DNA of 64,000 bases, from contig CAWHDV010000015.1 of the NCBI GenBank assembly GCA_963828185.1, forward strand, positions 248,001-312,000, in the 5' to 3' direction. The notes under the pieces were generated by a model. It searched no databases. It was not told the origin of the DNA and worked only from the letters and a program-made list of their open reading frames with translations. How positions within the stretch are numbered: position 1 is the stretch's first letter; each line of letters starts with the position of its first letter. The DNA comes from Rhodoblastus sp963828185 (GTDB taxonomy: Bacteria; Pseudomonadota; Alphaproteobacteria; Rhizobiales; Beijerinckiaceae). Below, piece by piece: positions 1 to 9,731 of this stretch. The translations under genes and the position numbers were made by a program.

Positions 1-2061
1 GGCGTTGTCGGCGACGCGATCATCGCCCTGCCGAAACATTATTTTTCGTCATTCGGCGTCGCACTCTGCGGCGTCACATTCCTCGCCATGGCGATTCTGT
101 CACTGACGGCTTCCGCCGGCTTCGCTTCCCCTCCCGACAATGACTCCGTCGAATTTGAAGCGCCGCGCCCGATAGCCGCGGCGAGCGAACCCGGTGATCG
201 CATTTCCGCAAACCGGCCCGCTTTCCTCTTCACCGCAATGTCGGCCGTCGCCAGCGCGACGACTGGATGGCTTTTTGGCCGCAGCCGGAAAGACGGCAGA
301 GCCGCGCCAGGACCGATGCAACCTGCGGATCGGGACGGCCCTGCATGGGTTGGCGGGAATACCGGCAGTGCTCTCCCGGCCTCCGTCAACTCGCTTGAAA
401 ACAGCCAAGCTGCGCAGCCCGGGCAGATCCAGGCAGGCGAAAATCCCTTGGCGCAGAATCGCAAGCGCAAAGCCGGAGACTTCAACCGCCATGGCGCCAA
501 TGGCGAAGAGTCCTTCGGCGCGCAATCGACCGAATATTGCGCCCCGTCCGCAGCCTTCCTGAATCCCGGAAAAAAAGGGGCCACGAGCGTCACACATGAA
601 TCCCTCGAGCAAAATGCCCGTTTGCTGGAGAGCGTGCTCGATGACTTCAGCGTCAAAGGCGACATCATCAGCGTCCATCCCGGCCCGGTGGTGACGCTTT
701 ACGAATTCGAGCCGGCGCCGGGCATCAAATCCTCGCGCGTCATCGGCCTCGCCGACGACATCGCCCGCTCCATGTCGGCGGTGTCAGCCCGCGTCGCCGT
801 GGTGCCCGGCCGCAACGCCATCGGCATCGAGTTGCCCAACCCGCGCCGCGAGACAGTTTTCTTGCGCGAGCTGGTGGCTTCGCCCGATTTCGCCAACTCC
901 AAGCACAAGCTCGCCATCGCCCTGGGAAAAACCATCGGCGGCGAGCCGGTCATCGTCGATCTCGCCAAAATGCCGCATCTCCTCGTCGCCGGCACCACCG
1001 GCTCGGGCAAGTCGGTCGCCATCAACACCATGATCCTCAGCCTGCTCTACCGCTTGAAGCCGCAGGAATGCCGGCTGATCATGGTCGATCCGAAAATGCT
1101 TGAATTGTCGGTTTACGACGGCATTCCGCATCTCCTCACCCCCGTCGTCACCGATCCGAAAAAAGCGGTGGTGGCGCTCAAATGGGCGGTGCGCGAGATG
1201 GAGGACCGCTACCGCAAAATGTCGAAGCTCGGCGTGCGCAACATCGACGGCTTCAACGCCCGCGTCTCGGAAGCGCGCGGAAAAGGCGAGGTCATCACCC
1301 GCACCGTGCAGACCGGCTTCGACCGCGAAACCGGCGAGGCGATCTACGAGCAGGAGCGGATGGACCTCACCGCTTTGCCCTATATCGTGGTCATCGTCGA
1401 CGAGATGGCCGACCTGATGATGGTCGCCGGCAAGGAGATCGAGGGCGCGATCCAGCGCCTGGCGCAAATGGCGCGCGCCGCCGGCATCCACATCATCATG
1501 GCGACGCAGCGGCCGTCGGTCGATGTCATCACCGGCACGATCAAGGCCAATTTCCCGACGCGCATTTCCTTCCAGGTGACGTCGAAAATCGACAGCCGCA
1601 CGATTTTGGGCGAGATGGGCGCGGAACAGCTGCTCGGCCAGGGCGACATGCTCTACATGGCCGGCGGCGGGCGCATTTCGCGCGTGCACGGGCCGTTCGT
1701 GTCCGACGCCGAAGTCGAAAAAGTGGTGGCGCATCTCAAAACCCAGGGCCAGCCGGAATATCTCGACGCGGTCACGGTCGAGGACGACGCGGACGCCGAG
1801 GACGGAGAAACCAACGCCTGTTCGGACGGCAGCGAATCCGGCGACCTCTACGATCGCGCGGTCGCTATCGTGTTGCGCGACAAGAAGTGCTCGACCTCCT
1901 ATGTCCAGCGCCGCCTGTCGGTCGGCTACAACAAAGCGGCGTCGCTCGTCGAGCGCATGGAGAAGGAAGGCGTCGTCGGCGCCGCCAACCATGCGGGAAA
2001 ACGCCAAATTCTTGTGGGCGGCGGCGTCGATCGCGGCGCATTTGATCAGGATGACGCTTAA
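1..2061 (+). CDS. ftsK: DNA translocase FtsK, 3' part (5' end outside window)
   Basis: FtsK is the hexameric septal DNA pump that clears chromosome termini and activates XerCD. The reading frame is already open at base 1 and encodes a hydrophobic stretch (about residues 18 to 42) that fits the last membrane helix of the N-terminal domain, so the ATG at 88 is internal and the gene is cut by the window edge. A variable linker follows, then the motor domain: Walker A GTTGSGKS at nt 991-1014 and Walker B IVVIVDEMAD near nt 1384. The C-terminal winged-helix gamma domain (DLYDRAVAIV to RQILVGGG) binds KOPS. The stop is at 2059-2061. A lolA-like gene follows, an arrangement common in alphaproteobacteria. 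Confidence 0.95.
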   Translation, partial: GVVGDAIIALPKHYFSSFGVALCGVTFLAMAILSLTASAGFASPPDNDSVEFEAPRPIAAASEPGDRISANRPAFLFTAMSAVASATTGWLFGRSRKDGRAAPGPMQPADRDGPAWVGGNTGSALPASVNSLENSQAAQPGQIQAGENPLAQNRKRKAGDFNRHGANGEESFGAQSTEYCAPSAAFLNPGKKGATSVTHESLEQNARLLESVLDDFSVKGDIISVHPGPVVTLYEFEPAPGIKSSRVIGLADDIARSMSAVSARVAVVPGRNAIGIELPNPRRETVFLRELVASPDFANSKHKLAIALGKTIGGEPVIVDLAKMPHLLVAGTTGSGKSVAINTMILSLLYRLKPQECRLIMVDPKMLELSVYDGIPHLLTPVVTDPKKAVVALKWAVREMEDRYRKMSKLGVRNIDGFNARVSEARGKGEVITRTVQTGFDRETGEAIYEQERMDLTALPYIVVIVDEMADLMMVAGKEIEGAIQRLAQMARAAGIHIIMATQRPSVDVITGTIKANFPTRISFQVTSKIDSRTILGEMGAEQLLGQGDMLYMAGGGRISRVHGPFVSDAEVEKVVAHLKTQGQPEYLDAVTVEDDADAEDGETNACSDGSESGDLYDRAVAIVLRDKKCSTSYVQRRLSVGYNKAASLVERMEKEGVVGAANHAGKRQILVGGGVDRGAFDQDDA

Positions 2062-2195
2062 ATCCCAATGCCGCCACAACAAGGCGATAGAGACCCATGA
2101 TTCCTGGCCCTGCTGTCGTTCAGACGGAGCCCGGGCATGATTCACGATCAACAGTTGCCGCGGACGCGCGCCAAAAACCATCCGAAGGAACCGAC

Positions 2196-2879
2196 ATGAA
2201 ACGCGGCATAGCCATTTCCCTCGGTGCCCTGCTGTTCGTTTTCACGAGCAGCAGTTCCCAAGCCCAGAAAGCGGCGTCGCCGGAAAAAAAGCCTCTTTCG
2301 CGGTCCGTGGACGAGACGGCGGCGGCGGCGGCGCTCGACCCGCAGATCGCTATCCAGATGGCCGATGATTATTTCAATTCCGCACAGGTCATGACGGCGG
2401 ATTTTGTGCAGGTCGGCGTCGATGGTCGGCGTTCCGAGGGAAAGCTTTTTGTGGCGAAGCCCGGGCGTTTGCGATTCGAATACGCGCAGCCGGCGACTAT
2501 GGAAATCATTGCGGATGGAACGACGGTCGCCATACGCGATCGCAAGCTGAAAACGCAGCAGCTTTATTTCATCAGCCAGACGCCCTTGAAATTCCTGCTC
2601 AAACAGGAATTGGACCTGAAGCGTGACGTCAAGGTGCTCGATGTGACCTCCGATCCGCGATCGACAACGATCACTGTCGAAGACAGCGCGACGTTCGGCG
2701 GAACGTCCAAGATAAAGCTGAATTTCGACAGCAAGAGCTTTTCGCTGAAACAATGGGAAGTCACGGATCCTCAAGGATATCAGACGCTCGTTACGCTTCA
2801 CAATATCGACCTGAAGTCGCTACCCGATCGAAATCTGTTTCGAATTCCCAGCGACAGCATCTGGCCAACTCGAAACTGA
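2196..2879 (+). CDS. lolA: LolA-like outer-membrane lipoprotein carrier protein
   Basis: This is a periplasmic chaperone-like protein of the LolA family, which ferries lipoproteins from LolCDE to LolB. I chose the ATG at 2196 because GAAGGAA lies just upstream and the product then begins with a signal peptide (MKRGIAISLGALLFVF, cleaved near SSQAQ). The mature part shows the LolA pattern: a DYFNSAQVMTADFVQ start, GRLRFEY, a central block of beta strands, and a C-terminal VTLHNIDL strand. The frame is open further upstream to 2097, but that would bury the signal peptide. The neighbours ftsK upstream and exonuclease III downstream match the usual alphaproteobacterial ftsK-lolA-xth order. The lipoprotein role is inferred from family membership. 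Confidence 0.85.
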   Translation: MKRGIAISLGALLFVFTSSSSQAQKAASPEKKPLSRSVDETAAAAALDPQIAIQMADDYFNSAQVMTADFVQVGVDGRRSEGKLFVAKPGRLRFEYAQPATMEIIADGTTVAIRDRKLKTQQLYFISQTPLKFLLKQELDLKRDVKVLDVTSDPRSTTITVEDSATFGGTSKIKLNFDSKSFSLKQWEVTDPQGYQTLVTLHNIDLKSLPDRNLFRIPSDSIWPTRN

Positions 2880-3019
2880 AAAAGCACTTTTCCCGAATCT
2901 AGTAGAGCCTGAACCGAGGTCGCGGCGGTTGGGACGAGAGCTCTTTTCCCTTGTCGCGTGACCTGCGCCATGCTCAAAAGAGTGGAAAGACGAGTGTTAT
3001 TCGGTTCAGGGGCGAGACG

Positions 3020-3826
3020 GTGGAAATAAAAATCACGACCTGGAACATAAATTCGGTCCGACTGCGCCTCCCTCTAGTCGCCAAATTCTTGAATGAACAC
3101 AGGCCTGACGTTCTTTGTCTTCAGGAAACAAAATGCCGGGACGCCGAATTTCCGGCTTCCGACATTCGCAAACTCGGATACGAGCATATCGCGATCCACG
3201 GCCAGAAGGGCTACCACGGCGTCGCCGTCATTTCACGTTTGCCGCTTGAAGACGTTGACCGCAGGGCTTTTTGCGGTCTTGGCGACGCCCGCCACATCGC
3301 GGCGTCGTTCCGGATCAAGGATCGCCCGATCCGTCTGCATAATTTCTATGTCCCGGCCGGCGGCGACGAACCGGACCCGGCAATCAACCCGAAATTTGCG
3401 CACAAGCTCGCCTTTCTTGGCGAATTCCACGCCTGGACGCGCGAGGCGGCGTTTGTGGAAAACGACACGATGCTTGTGGGCGATTTCAACATCGCGCCCC
3501 ATGAGCAGGACGTCTGGAGCCACAAGGCGTTGCTCAAGGTCGTCAGCCATACGCCGGTCGAAACCGAAAAGCTGAAGCTGATCCTGAGCGATGGAGCCTG
3601 GATTGACGCGTTGCGGCGCTTCACGCCGATGGAGCAGAAGCTTTACACTTGGTGGAGCTATCGTTCGCCCGACTGGGCCGCGGCGGACAAGGGCAGGCGG
3701 CTCGACCATATCTGGACATCGCGATCACTGGATGCGTCGCTGGCTGGAATCGAAATTCTCCGTGAAGCGCGCGGCTGGGACCGGCCCTCGGATCACGTTC
3801 CAGTCAGTCTGACCCTGAAATTCTGA
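3020..3826 (+). CDS. xth: Exodeoxyribonuclease III / AP endonuclease
   Basis: This Mg2+-dependent AP endonuclease and 3'-exonuclease of the ExoIII family acts in base-excision repair. The catalytic motifs are clear: TTWNINSVR at the start, LCLQETK (metal-binding Glu), VGDFNIAP (Asp and Asn), RLDHIW and SDHVPV (Asp-His pair). I prefer the GTG at 3020 because it places the first beta strand (MEIKITTWN) at the N-terminus and has a purine-rich stretch about 5 to 10 bases upstream. An ATG at 2951 would add about 23 residues that do not look like the family. The length is about 268 residues, normal for the family. Confidence 0.93.
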   Translation: MEIKITTWNINSVRLRLPLVAKFLNEHRPDVLCLQETKCRDAEFPASDIRKLGYEHIAIHGQKGYHGVAVISRLPLEDVDRRAFCGLGDARHIAASFRIKDRPIRLHNFYVPAGGDEPDPAINPKFAHKLAFLGEFHAWTREAAFVENDTMLVGDFNIAPHEQDVWSHKALLKVVSHTPVETEKLKLILSDGAWIDALRRFTPMEQKLYTWWSYRSPDWAAADKGRRLDHIWTSRSLDASLAGIEILREARGWDRPSDHVPVSLTLKF

Positions 3827-3841
3827 AGGCCGCAACTATCC

Positions 3842-4294
3842 CTAGTCCAACAGGGACTGTCGCGTCTTTTCAAGTTCGACGACGAAAGAGTCGAGTTCAC
3901 GGCCCAGGGCGCGTTTCAATCGTTGGGCGCTCGCCGGCAATTCTTCCAGCGCGCGAAGGAACAGGGCGCGAGGAATTTTCAGCAAGGCTGAATTTTGGCG
4001 CGCAATGGCCGTGGCTGGGCAGCGTGTCGAGACCATCAGCGCCATCTCGCCCAGGAGCGCGCCGGGTCCCACGACCTTGCCGGCCGTCGCCGCGCTTTGC
4101 GACGTATCGAGCGCTATCGCGCCCGACATCACGACATAACCGCCCTCGGAAAGATCGCCTTGCCGAAACACGACGTCGCCGGCTCTCAAGGTGCGTGTTT
4201 CAGCCGCAAAAGCAATCAGCCGCAGCGCCTCCGGCTCGAGTTTCGAGAACAGCGGCAAGCGGGACAGTGTGTCGATATCGCTTTCGAGGGTCAT
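3842..4294 (-). CDS. Cyclic nucleotide-binding domain protein without HTH
   Basis: The protein is a single Crp/cNMP-binding beta-barrel domain: LPLFSKLEPEALRLIAFAAE, GDVVFRQGDLSEGGYVVMSG, and a phosphate-binding cassette around GPGALLGEMALM. A short helical tail follows. There is no helix-turn-helix, so it is not a Crp-type transcription factor by itself. The ATG at 4294 is taken as the start; a TTG at 4309 is also possible. It is encoded just downstream of an OmpR-type regulator on the same strand (about 40 bases apart), so the two may be co-transcribed. The ligand (cAMP, cGMP or other) cannot be read from the sequence. Confidence 0.8.
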   Translation of the reverse strand: MTLESDIDTLSRLPLFSKLEPEALRLIAFAAETRTLRAGDVVFRQGDLSEGGYVVMSGAIALDTSQSAATAGKVVGPGALLGEMALMVSTRCPATAIARQNSALLKIPRALFLRALEELPASAQRLKRALGRELDSFVVELEKTRQSLLD

Positions 4295-4333
4295 TCTGGG
4301 GCCAATCAACTGGGGTCCTGCGCGCTGGACACA

Positions 4334-5020
4334 TCAGAACGCCAGGCGATACCCTCCGGTTTCCGTGATCAGGAGCTGCGCGCTGGCGGGATCGGTTTCT
4401 ATTTTCTGTCGCAGCCGGTAGATATGGGTCTCCAGCGTGTGCGTCGTCACATTGGCGTTATAGCCCCAAACCTCGCGCAGCAATTCATCGCGCGAAACGA
4501 CCGCGCCTTTGGCGCGATTCAAATATTGCAGGATCGCCGTCTCTTTCTCGGTCAATCGCAATTTTTCGCCGCTGGCGGAAGTCAGTATCTTGGCGCCTGG
4601 ATAAAACAGATAAGAGCCGATCTGAAACGTCGCGTCCTCGCTCATTTCATACTGACGCAGATGCGCGCGAATGCGGGCCAGCAGCACGGCGAAGCGGAAC
4701 GGCTTGTTGACATAGTCATTGGCGCCCGAATCGAGACCCAGGACGATGTCCGTTTCCGAATCATGCCCGGTGAGCAGGATAATCGGTTTCTGAAAACCTT
4801 CCGCTCGCAGCTTCTTGACCGCCTCGCGGCCATCGCCGTCAGGGAGGCCGACATCCATGATGATCAAATCGATCGGCTGAACTCGCAAAGCCGCCAGCGC
4901 TGCCGAGACGTCCGCCGCTTCGACTGTGATAAATTCGTTGTGGACTGCCAATTGTTCGACAAGCGAGACACGCAACAGGGCGTCGTCATCGACTACCAGG
5001 ATCCGGCGGACTTGCAGCAT
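4334..5020 (-). CDS. OmpR/PhoB-type response regulator
   Basis: This is a two-domain response regulator. The receiver domain (about residues 5 to 118) has the acidic pair VDDDALL, the phospho-acceptor Asp in LIIMDVGLPDG, the Thr in LLTGHD, and the Lys in NKPFRF. The C-terminal winged helix (about 130 to 228) has LTEKETAILQYL and the recognition helix region THTLETHIYRLRQKI. No sensor kinase gene is adjacent, so its partner is elsewhere. It is divergent from the L,D-transpeptidase gene with only 46 bases between the starts, so both promoters must overlap there. A link to cell-envelope control is inference from that neighbour. Confidence 0.9.
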   Translation of the reverse strand: MLQVRRILVVDDDALLRVSLVEQLAVHNEFITVEAADVSAALAALRVQPIDLIIMDVGLPDGDGREAVKKLRAEGFQKPIILLTGHDSETDIVLGLDSGANDYVNKPFRFAVLLARIRAHLRQYEMSEDATFQIGSYLFYPGAKILTSASGEKLRLTEKETAILQYLNRAKGAVVSRDELLREVWGYNANVTTHTLETHIYRLRQKIETDPASAQLLITETGGYRLAF

Positions 5021-5066
5021 GAACTATCCTATGACCGCGGTGAGAGACGATCGGGAGGGAAGCGGA

Positions 5067-5735
5067 ATGAAAAAGATCGGCGCGCCGCTGGTGACGGGAG
5101 AATTTACGCTTTCCTGTATACTTCGTCAAAAGGCGGTCGTGTTGCAGCTTCGCGGCCCCACTTTTTTTTCCCGCGTCGCGGTCCGCGCCCTGCCGCGCCT
5201 GCCCGGCCGGCCGCCTCGAGGCCTGATCATTATGGGATCGCGCCAGCTTCCCTGCGCAATCGGCCGCAACGGTATCGCAGCCAAGCGTCGCGAAGGTGAC
5301 GGACTGACGCCATTCGGCCGATTGGTGAATATCCGCTGGTTGCGGCGGGTCGACGCCTGGAAAGTGTTCAGGCCGGACAGTTACGGCATCAGCCGGACGG
5401 ACGGCTGGTGCGACGATCCAACCTCCTTGCAATACAATCGACGCGTAATCTTGCCGTTTCGCGCAAGCGCCGAAAACCTGTGGCGCGACGACGGACTCTA
5501 TGACGTCATCGGCGTGCTGGATTTCAACGTCCGCCCACGCTGTCTTGGCCGGGGCAGCGCCATTTTTTTTCATCTGGCGCACGCCGACCTGCGGCCCACG
5601 GCAGGATGCCTGGCGTTGCCGCGACCGGTGATGCGCAAGGCGCAATCGCTGTGGCGCGCGCAACTTCAAATCGACGTCGGCGATTTTTTCCGGCCGCTGC
5701 GCGCTCCGAAGATGGCCGAACCTACCCGGACATGA
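5067..5735 (+). CDS. L,D-transpeptidase (YkuD-like) family protein
   Basis: L,D-transpeptidases crosslink peptidoglycan peptides or attach proteins to them, using a catalytic Cys. The protein shows the family core: MGSRQLPCAIGRNGI, then GDGLTPFG, and the active-site region FFHLAHADLRPTAGC with conserved His and Cys. The start at 5067 is supported by GGGAGGGA seven bases upstream. The length is about 222 residues. No clear lipobox is visible. The N-terminus (about residues 1 to 40) may be a signal or anchor segment, but it is not a textbook signal peptide. The 3' end overlaps the convergent yggS gene by about 70 bases. Confidence 0.8.
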   Translation: MKKIGAPLVTGEFTLSCILRQKAVVLQLRGPTFFSRVAVRALPRLPGRPPRGLIIMGSRQLPCAIGRNGIAAKRREGDGLTPFGRLVNIRWLRRVDAWKVFRPDSYGISRTDGWCDDPTSLQYNRRVILPFRASAENLWRDDGLYDVIGVLDFNVRPRCLGRGSAIFFHLAHADLRPTAGCLALPRPVMRKAQSLWRAQLQIDVGDFFRPLRAPKMAEPTRT

Positions 5736-6386
5736 GTCGCTCCAAGCTGAATCGCCAGTTCAAAATCACCGGACATGCCCATCGACAATTCGGGAACGCC
5801 AAATTGTTCCGCCAGCCGCCGCAGCAACGCGAAATGCGGCGAAACCAATCCCTCGACCGGCGGAATGCACATCAAGCCATCGATAATGAGCCCCAGATCA
5901 CGGCGACAGCAATCGAGGAGCGCGCCGAGACCCGAAGGCGCGACTCCGGCCTTTTGTGAACTCCTCGCCGGTATTGACCTGGACAAACAGCCGCGGAGTC
6001 TTGCCGCTCGAACGCATGGCCTGGGCAATCGCTTGGGCGATTTTAGGACGATCAACGGTCTCGATGACATCGAACAAAGCGACTGCGTCGGCCGCCTTGT
6101 TCGATTGCAAGGGGCCAATCAGGTGCAATCGGACATCGGGCGCCCCGCGGCGAAGCTCCGGCCATTTCTGGCTCGCTTCCTGAATGCGGTTCTCCCCAAA
6201 AACCCTTTGGCCGGCATCCAGGACGGGCCGGATGGCGTCGGCGCCAAAGTTTTTCGAAACGCAGACGAGTTCGACGTCTGATTCCTGGCGGCCATTATCG
6301 CGGCATGCGCGGCCGATGCGCGTCCGCACGTCGGCGAGCCCCTCGGCGCTGCAGTCAGGTTGCGTCGTCTTTTCCAATGGGATCAT
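5666..6386 (-). CDS. yggS: YggS/PROSC-family PLP-binding protein (frameshifted)
   Basis: YggS is a PLP homeostasis protein with an alanine-racemase-like barrel. The N-terminal half runs from an ATG at 6386 (MIPLEKTTQPDC) and contains the PLP lysine in LVCVSKNFG, VFGENRIQEA and LHLIGPLQSNK. The reading frame changes near 5952, after the GEE-T-K motif. The rest (AGVAPSGLGALL, MGMSGDFELAIQLGA, VRVGSAIFGAR) continues in another frame. Removing one G from the GG doublet near 5952 restores the family motif GEE..KAGV. The break is therefore one extra base, more likely a read error than a dead gene. It sits between the L,D-transpeptidase and leuS. Confidence 0.85.
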
Positions 6387-6592
6387 CTCGCAAATTTGCA
6401 TCTGGGTCGCGGAAAGGCAAGGGATCGCCAAGCCGGCTCGCGTCATCGCGGAAGGCCGCGGATCGCCAGACGACGGAGCATCACGCCGATCGGTTGTTGC
6501 ATTGCGAGATTTTCGGCAAATCAATTGACCGTCGCAGCGAAATGATGCTCATTGCGCAAAATTTTGACAAGTCGTGAAACAACGGAATCCCC

Positions 6593-9209
6593 ATGCGATC
6601 CGAGCGCTACAACGCCCATGAAGCCGAGCCGAAATGGCAGAAGATCTGGCGCGACCGGGAAACATTCCTCACCCGAAACGACAATTCCCGGCCGAAATAT
6701 TATGTCCTTGAAATGTTTCCCTATCCCTCGGGAAGGATCCACATGGGACACGTGCGCAACTATGCGATGGGCGACGTCGTCGCCCGCGCAATGCGCGCCA
6801 AGGGCCATAACGTCCTGCATCCGATGGGCTGGGACGCCTTCGGCATGCCGGCGGAAAACGCCGCCCGCCTGAACGGCTCCCATCCGGCGACCTGGACCTA
6901 CGCCAATATCGCGGCCATGCGGAAGCAGTTGCAAAGCATGGGACTTTCTATCGACTGGTCGCGAGAAATCGCAACCTGCGATCCAAGCTATTACAAGCAC
7001 CAGCAAACGATGTTTCTCGACATGCTCGGGAAAGGCCTCGTCTATCGCAAGAACGCCAAGGTCAACTGGGACCCGGTCGATCAGACGGTGCTGGCCAACG
7101 AGCAGGTCATCGATGGCCGCGGCTGGCGCTCGAACGCGCCGGTGGAACAGCGTGAACTCACGCAATGGTTCTTCAAGATCACGGAATTCGCCGAAGACTT
7201 GCTGGAATCGCTCGACACGCTTGATCGCTGGCCGGAAAAAGTGCGGCTGATGCAGAAGAACTGGATCGGCCGCTCAGAAGGCGCGCTGGTGCGTTTCGCC
7301 CTGGCGCAACCTGCGCCAGCCACCGAGATACAGGTCTACACGACGCGGCCCGACACGCTTTTCGGCGCCAAATTCATCGCCCTATCGCCCGACCATCCGC
7401 TCGCCGCGCAAATCGCCGCCGGCGAACCGCGGCTCAACGCCTTCATCGAGGAATGCCATCGGATCGGCACCTCCGTCGCGGCTTTGGAGACCGCGGAGAA
7501 GAAAGGTTTCGACACGGGCTTGCGGGTCGTCCATCCCTTCGATCCCGCCTGGACCCTTCCAGTCTATGTCGCCAATTTCGTGCTCATGGACTATGGGACC
7601 GGCGCGATCTTCGGCTGCCCGGCGCACGATCAGCGTGATTTCGACTTTTCGCACGCATATGGTCTTGGCCATACCATCGTGGTCTGCCCCGATGATGTCG
7701 ATAAGGCGCAGTTCGCCCTTGGCGATGCCGCCTACGACGGCGACGGGCGGATGGTCAATTCGCGGTTCCTCGACGGACTGACCCCTGAAGCCGCGCGCGT
7801 CGAAGTGATCCGCAGGCTCGAAACCGATCTGCTCAAGGGGGCGCCGCAAGGCCGCCGCCAGGTGAATTACAAGCTGCGCGATTGGGGCGTCTCCCGACAG
7901 CGCTATTGGGGATGCCCCATTCCGGTCATCCATTGCGAAAGTTGCGGCGTAGTGCCGGCGAGCGCCGATAGTTTGCCGATCACCCTGCCGTCGGATGTCT
8001 CGTTCGATCTGCCTGGCAACCCGCTTGACCGCCATCCGAGTTGGAAGAACGTCGCCTGCCCCGAATGCGGTCGACCGGCCCGCCGCGAAACGGACACGAT
8101 GGACACTTTCGTCGAATTCATCGTGGTATTTCGCCCGCTTTACCGATCCCACCAACGCGCAGGCGCCGACCACGCTGGCGGCGGTCGACCATTGGCTGCC
8201 TGTCGATCAATATATCGGCGGCATTGAACATGCGATCCTTCACCTGCTCTATTCGCGCTTTTTCACCCGCGCGATGAAGGCCACCGGCCATATCGGCCTG
8301 AGCGAGCCTTTCGCGGGGCTCTTCACGCAGGGAATGGTGGTGCACGAAACCTACCGATCGGCTGACGGCGGCTGGCTGTCGCCGAACGAAATCCGCTTCG
8401 ACCAGGATGGCGTGACGAGGCAGGCTTTTTCGCTCGATGACGGCCGTCCGGTCGAGATCGGCGGCATCGAAAAGATGTCGAAGTCGAAGCGCAACACCAT
8501 CGATCCCGACGATATCATCGCCACTTACGGCGCCGACACGGCCCGGTGGTTCATGCTTTCCAACTCGCCGCCGGATCGCGACGTCATCTGGACCGAGGAA
8601 GGCGTCCAGGGGGCCGCCAAGTTTGTGCAACGCCTGTGGCGGCTGATCGGCGAGATCGCCGATTTCAGTCGCGGCGTCGGCGCTGTCGCAACCTATGGCG
8701 AAGCCGCCCAGGCCGTGCGCAAGGCCGCTCATGCGGCTCTCCTCAAGGCTGAAGAGGACCTCGCGCGCCTGCGCTTCAATCGCTGCGTCGCCCAAGTCTA
8801 TGACCTCGCCAATCAATTGACTACGCATCTGGCGAATGTGGAGAGCGAGACGGCGGGCGAGGATCTCAAGAGCGCGTTCGGCGAGGCGGGACAGATCCTG
8901 ACCCATCTTTTCGCGCCCATGATGCCGCATCTCGGCGAAGAATGCTGGGCCGAACTGGGCGGCGATGTCCCGATCGCCGAATCGCCCTGGCCTCGGGCGG
9001 ATCGTTCTCTTGTCGTCGATAACGTGCTAATGCTGCCGGTGCAGGTGAATGGAAAAAAGCGCGCCGATCTCGCCATCGGTCGCGACGCCAACCAAAGCGA
9101 CATCGAAGCGGCGGTGCTGGCGCTGGACGGCGTCCAGCGCGCGTTGGAAGGCAGAAAACCCAAAAAAATTATTGTCGTGCCGCAAAGGATCGTCAATGTC
9201 GTCGTCTAG
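6593..9209 (+). CDS. leuS: Leucyl-tRNA synthetase (single-base frameshift)
   Basis: LeuS charges tRNA-Leu and is essential. The first part carries the HIGH-type signature YPSGRIHMGH and the CP1 editing domain (TTRPDTLFG; the T-rich and D-containing editing pocket near YGTGAIFGCPAHDQRD). The second part carries FSLDDG, KMSKS at nt 8472-8486, and the anticodon-binding helices. The frame breaks at 8117-8118: dropping one T there turns TFVE-F-IVVF into the conserved TFVESSWYFARFTDP. The full product would be about 872 residues, normal for the family. Because the enzyme is indispensable, the extra T is probably a sequencing error. lptE and holA follow in the same direction with overlap or tiny gaps, a conserved alphaproteobacterial operon. 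Confidence 0.93.
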
Positions 9210-9210
9210 C

Positions 9211-9729
9211 ATGGAGCAAAAGCCCAAAGTCATGCGATCGATCGGCGCGCTTGGGTTGGCGCTCGGTCTGTCTGGCTGTGTCCAGCCATTGTACGGGCCG
9301 ACACTGGGCGGCGGTTCCGTCGCCACGGAAATGCAGGCCATCAAAATCGATCCGATTCCCGAGCGACTCGGCCATTACGTCGAAAACGAGCTTATTTTCG
9401 CGCTTAACGGCACAGGATCCTCGCCGACGCCGAAATACCGCCTCGAGGTCCATCTGCACGAGCGCATGTCGACGCCCATCATCAATACGTTCACCGGGCA
9501 GGCCGAAGCGGGCGATATCAACGTCGACGCCGATTACAAGCTGCTGCCGATCGCTGGCGGCGGCGCGCCGATCGCCACGGGAAACGTCACGAATTACGTC
9601 GTCTACGATCGGACGACGCAACGGCTTTCCAATTTCCGGGCCGCGCGCGACACGGAAATTCGCAATGCGAAAGTGCTTGCCGACCAGATTCGGACCCGTA
9701 TCGCCGCCGCACTGGCCACGCGCAGCTAG
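9211..9729 (+). CDS. lptE: LPS-assembly lipoprotein LptE
   Basis: LptE plugs the LptD barrel and helps insert lipopolysaccharide in the outer membrane. The sequence starts with a lipoprotein signal (ALGLALGLSGC, Cys about residue 23) followed by VQPLYGPTLGG, the typical alphaproteobacterial LptE start. Further family features are ENELIFALNG, YRLEVHL, and the terminal IRTRIAAALATR helix. Starts at 9196, 9211 and 9232 are in frame; 9196 would overlap the leuS stop. The gene is squeezed between leuS and holA, which is the usual context. Confidence 0.87.
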   Translation: MEQKPKVMRSIGALGLALGLSGCVQPLYGPTLGGGSVATEMQAIKIDPIPERLGHYVENELIFALNGTGSSPTPKYRLEVHLHERMSTPIINTFTGQAEAGDINVDADYKLLPIAGGGAPIATGNVTNYVVYDRTTQRLSNFRAARDTEIRNAKVLADQIRTRIAAALATRS

Positions 9730-9731
9730 CC

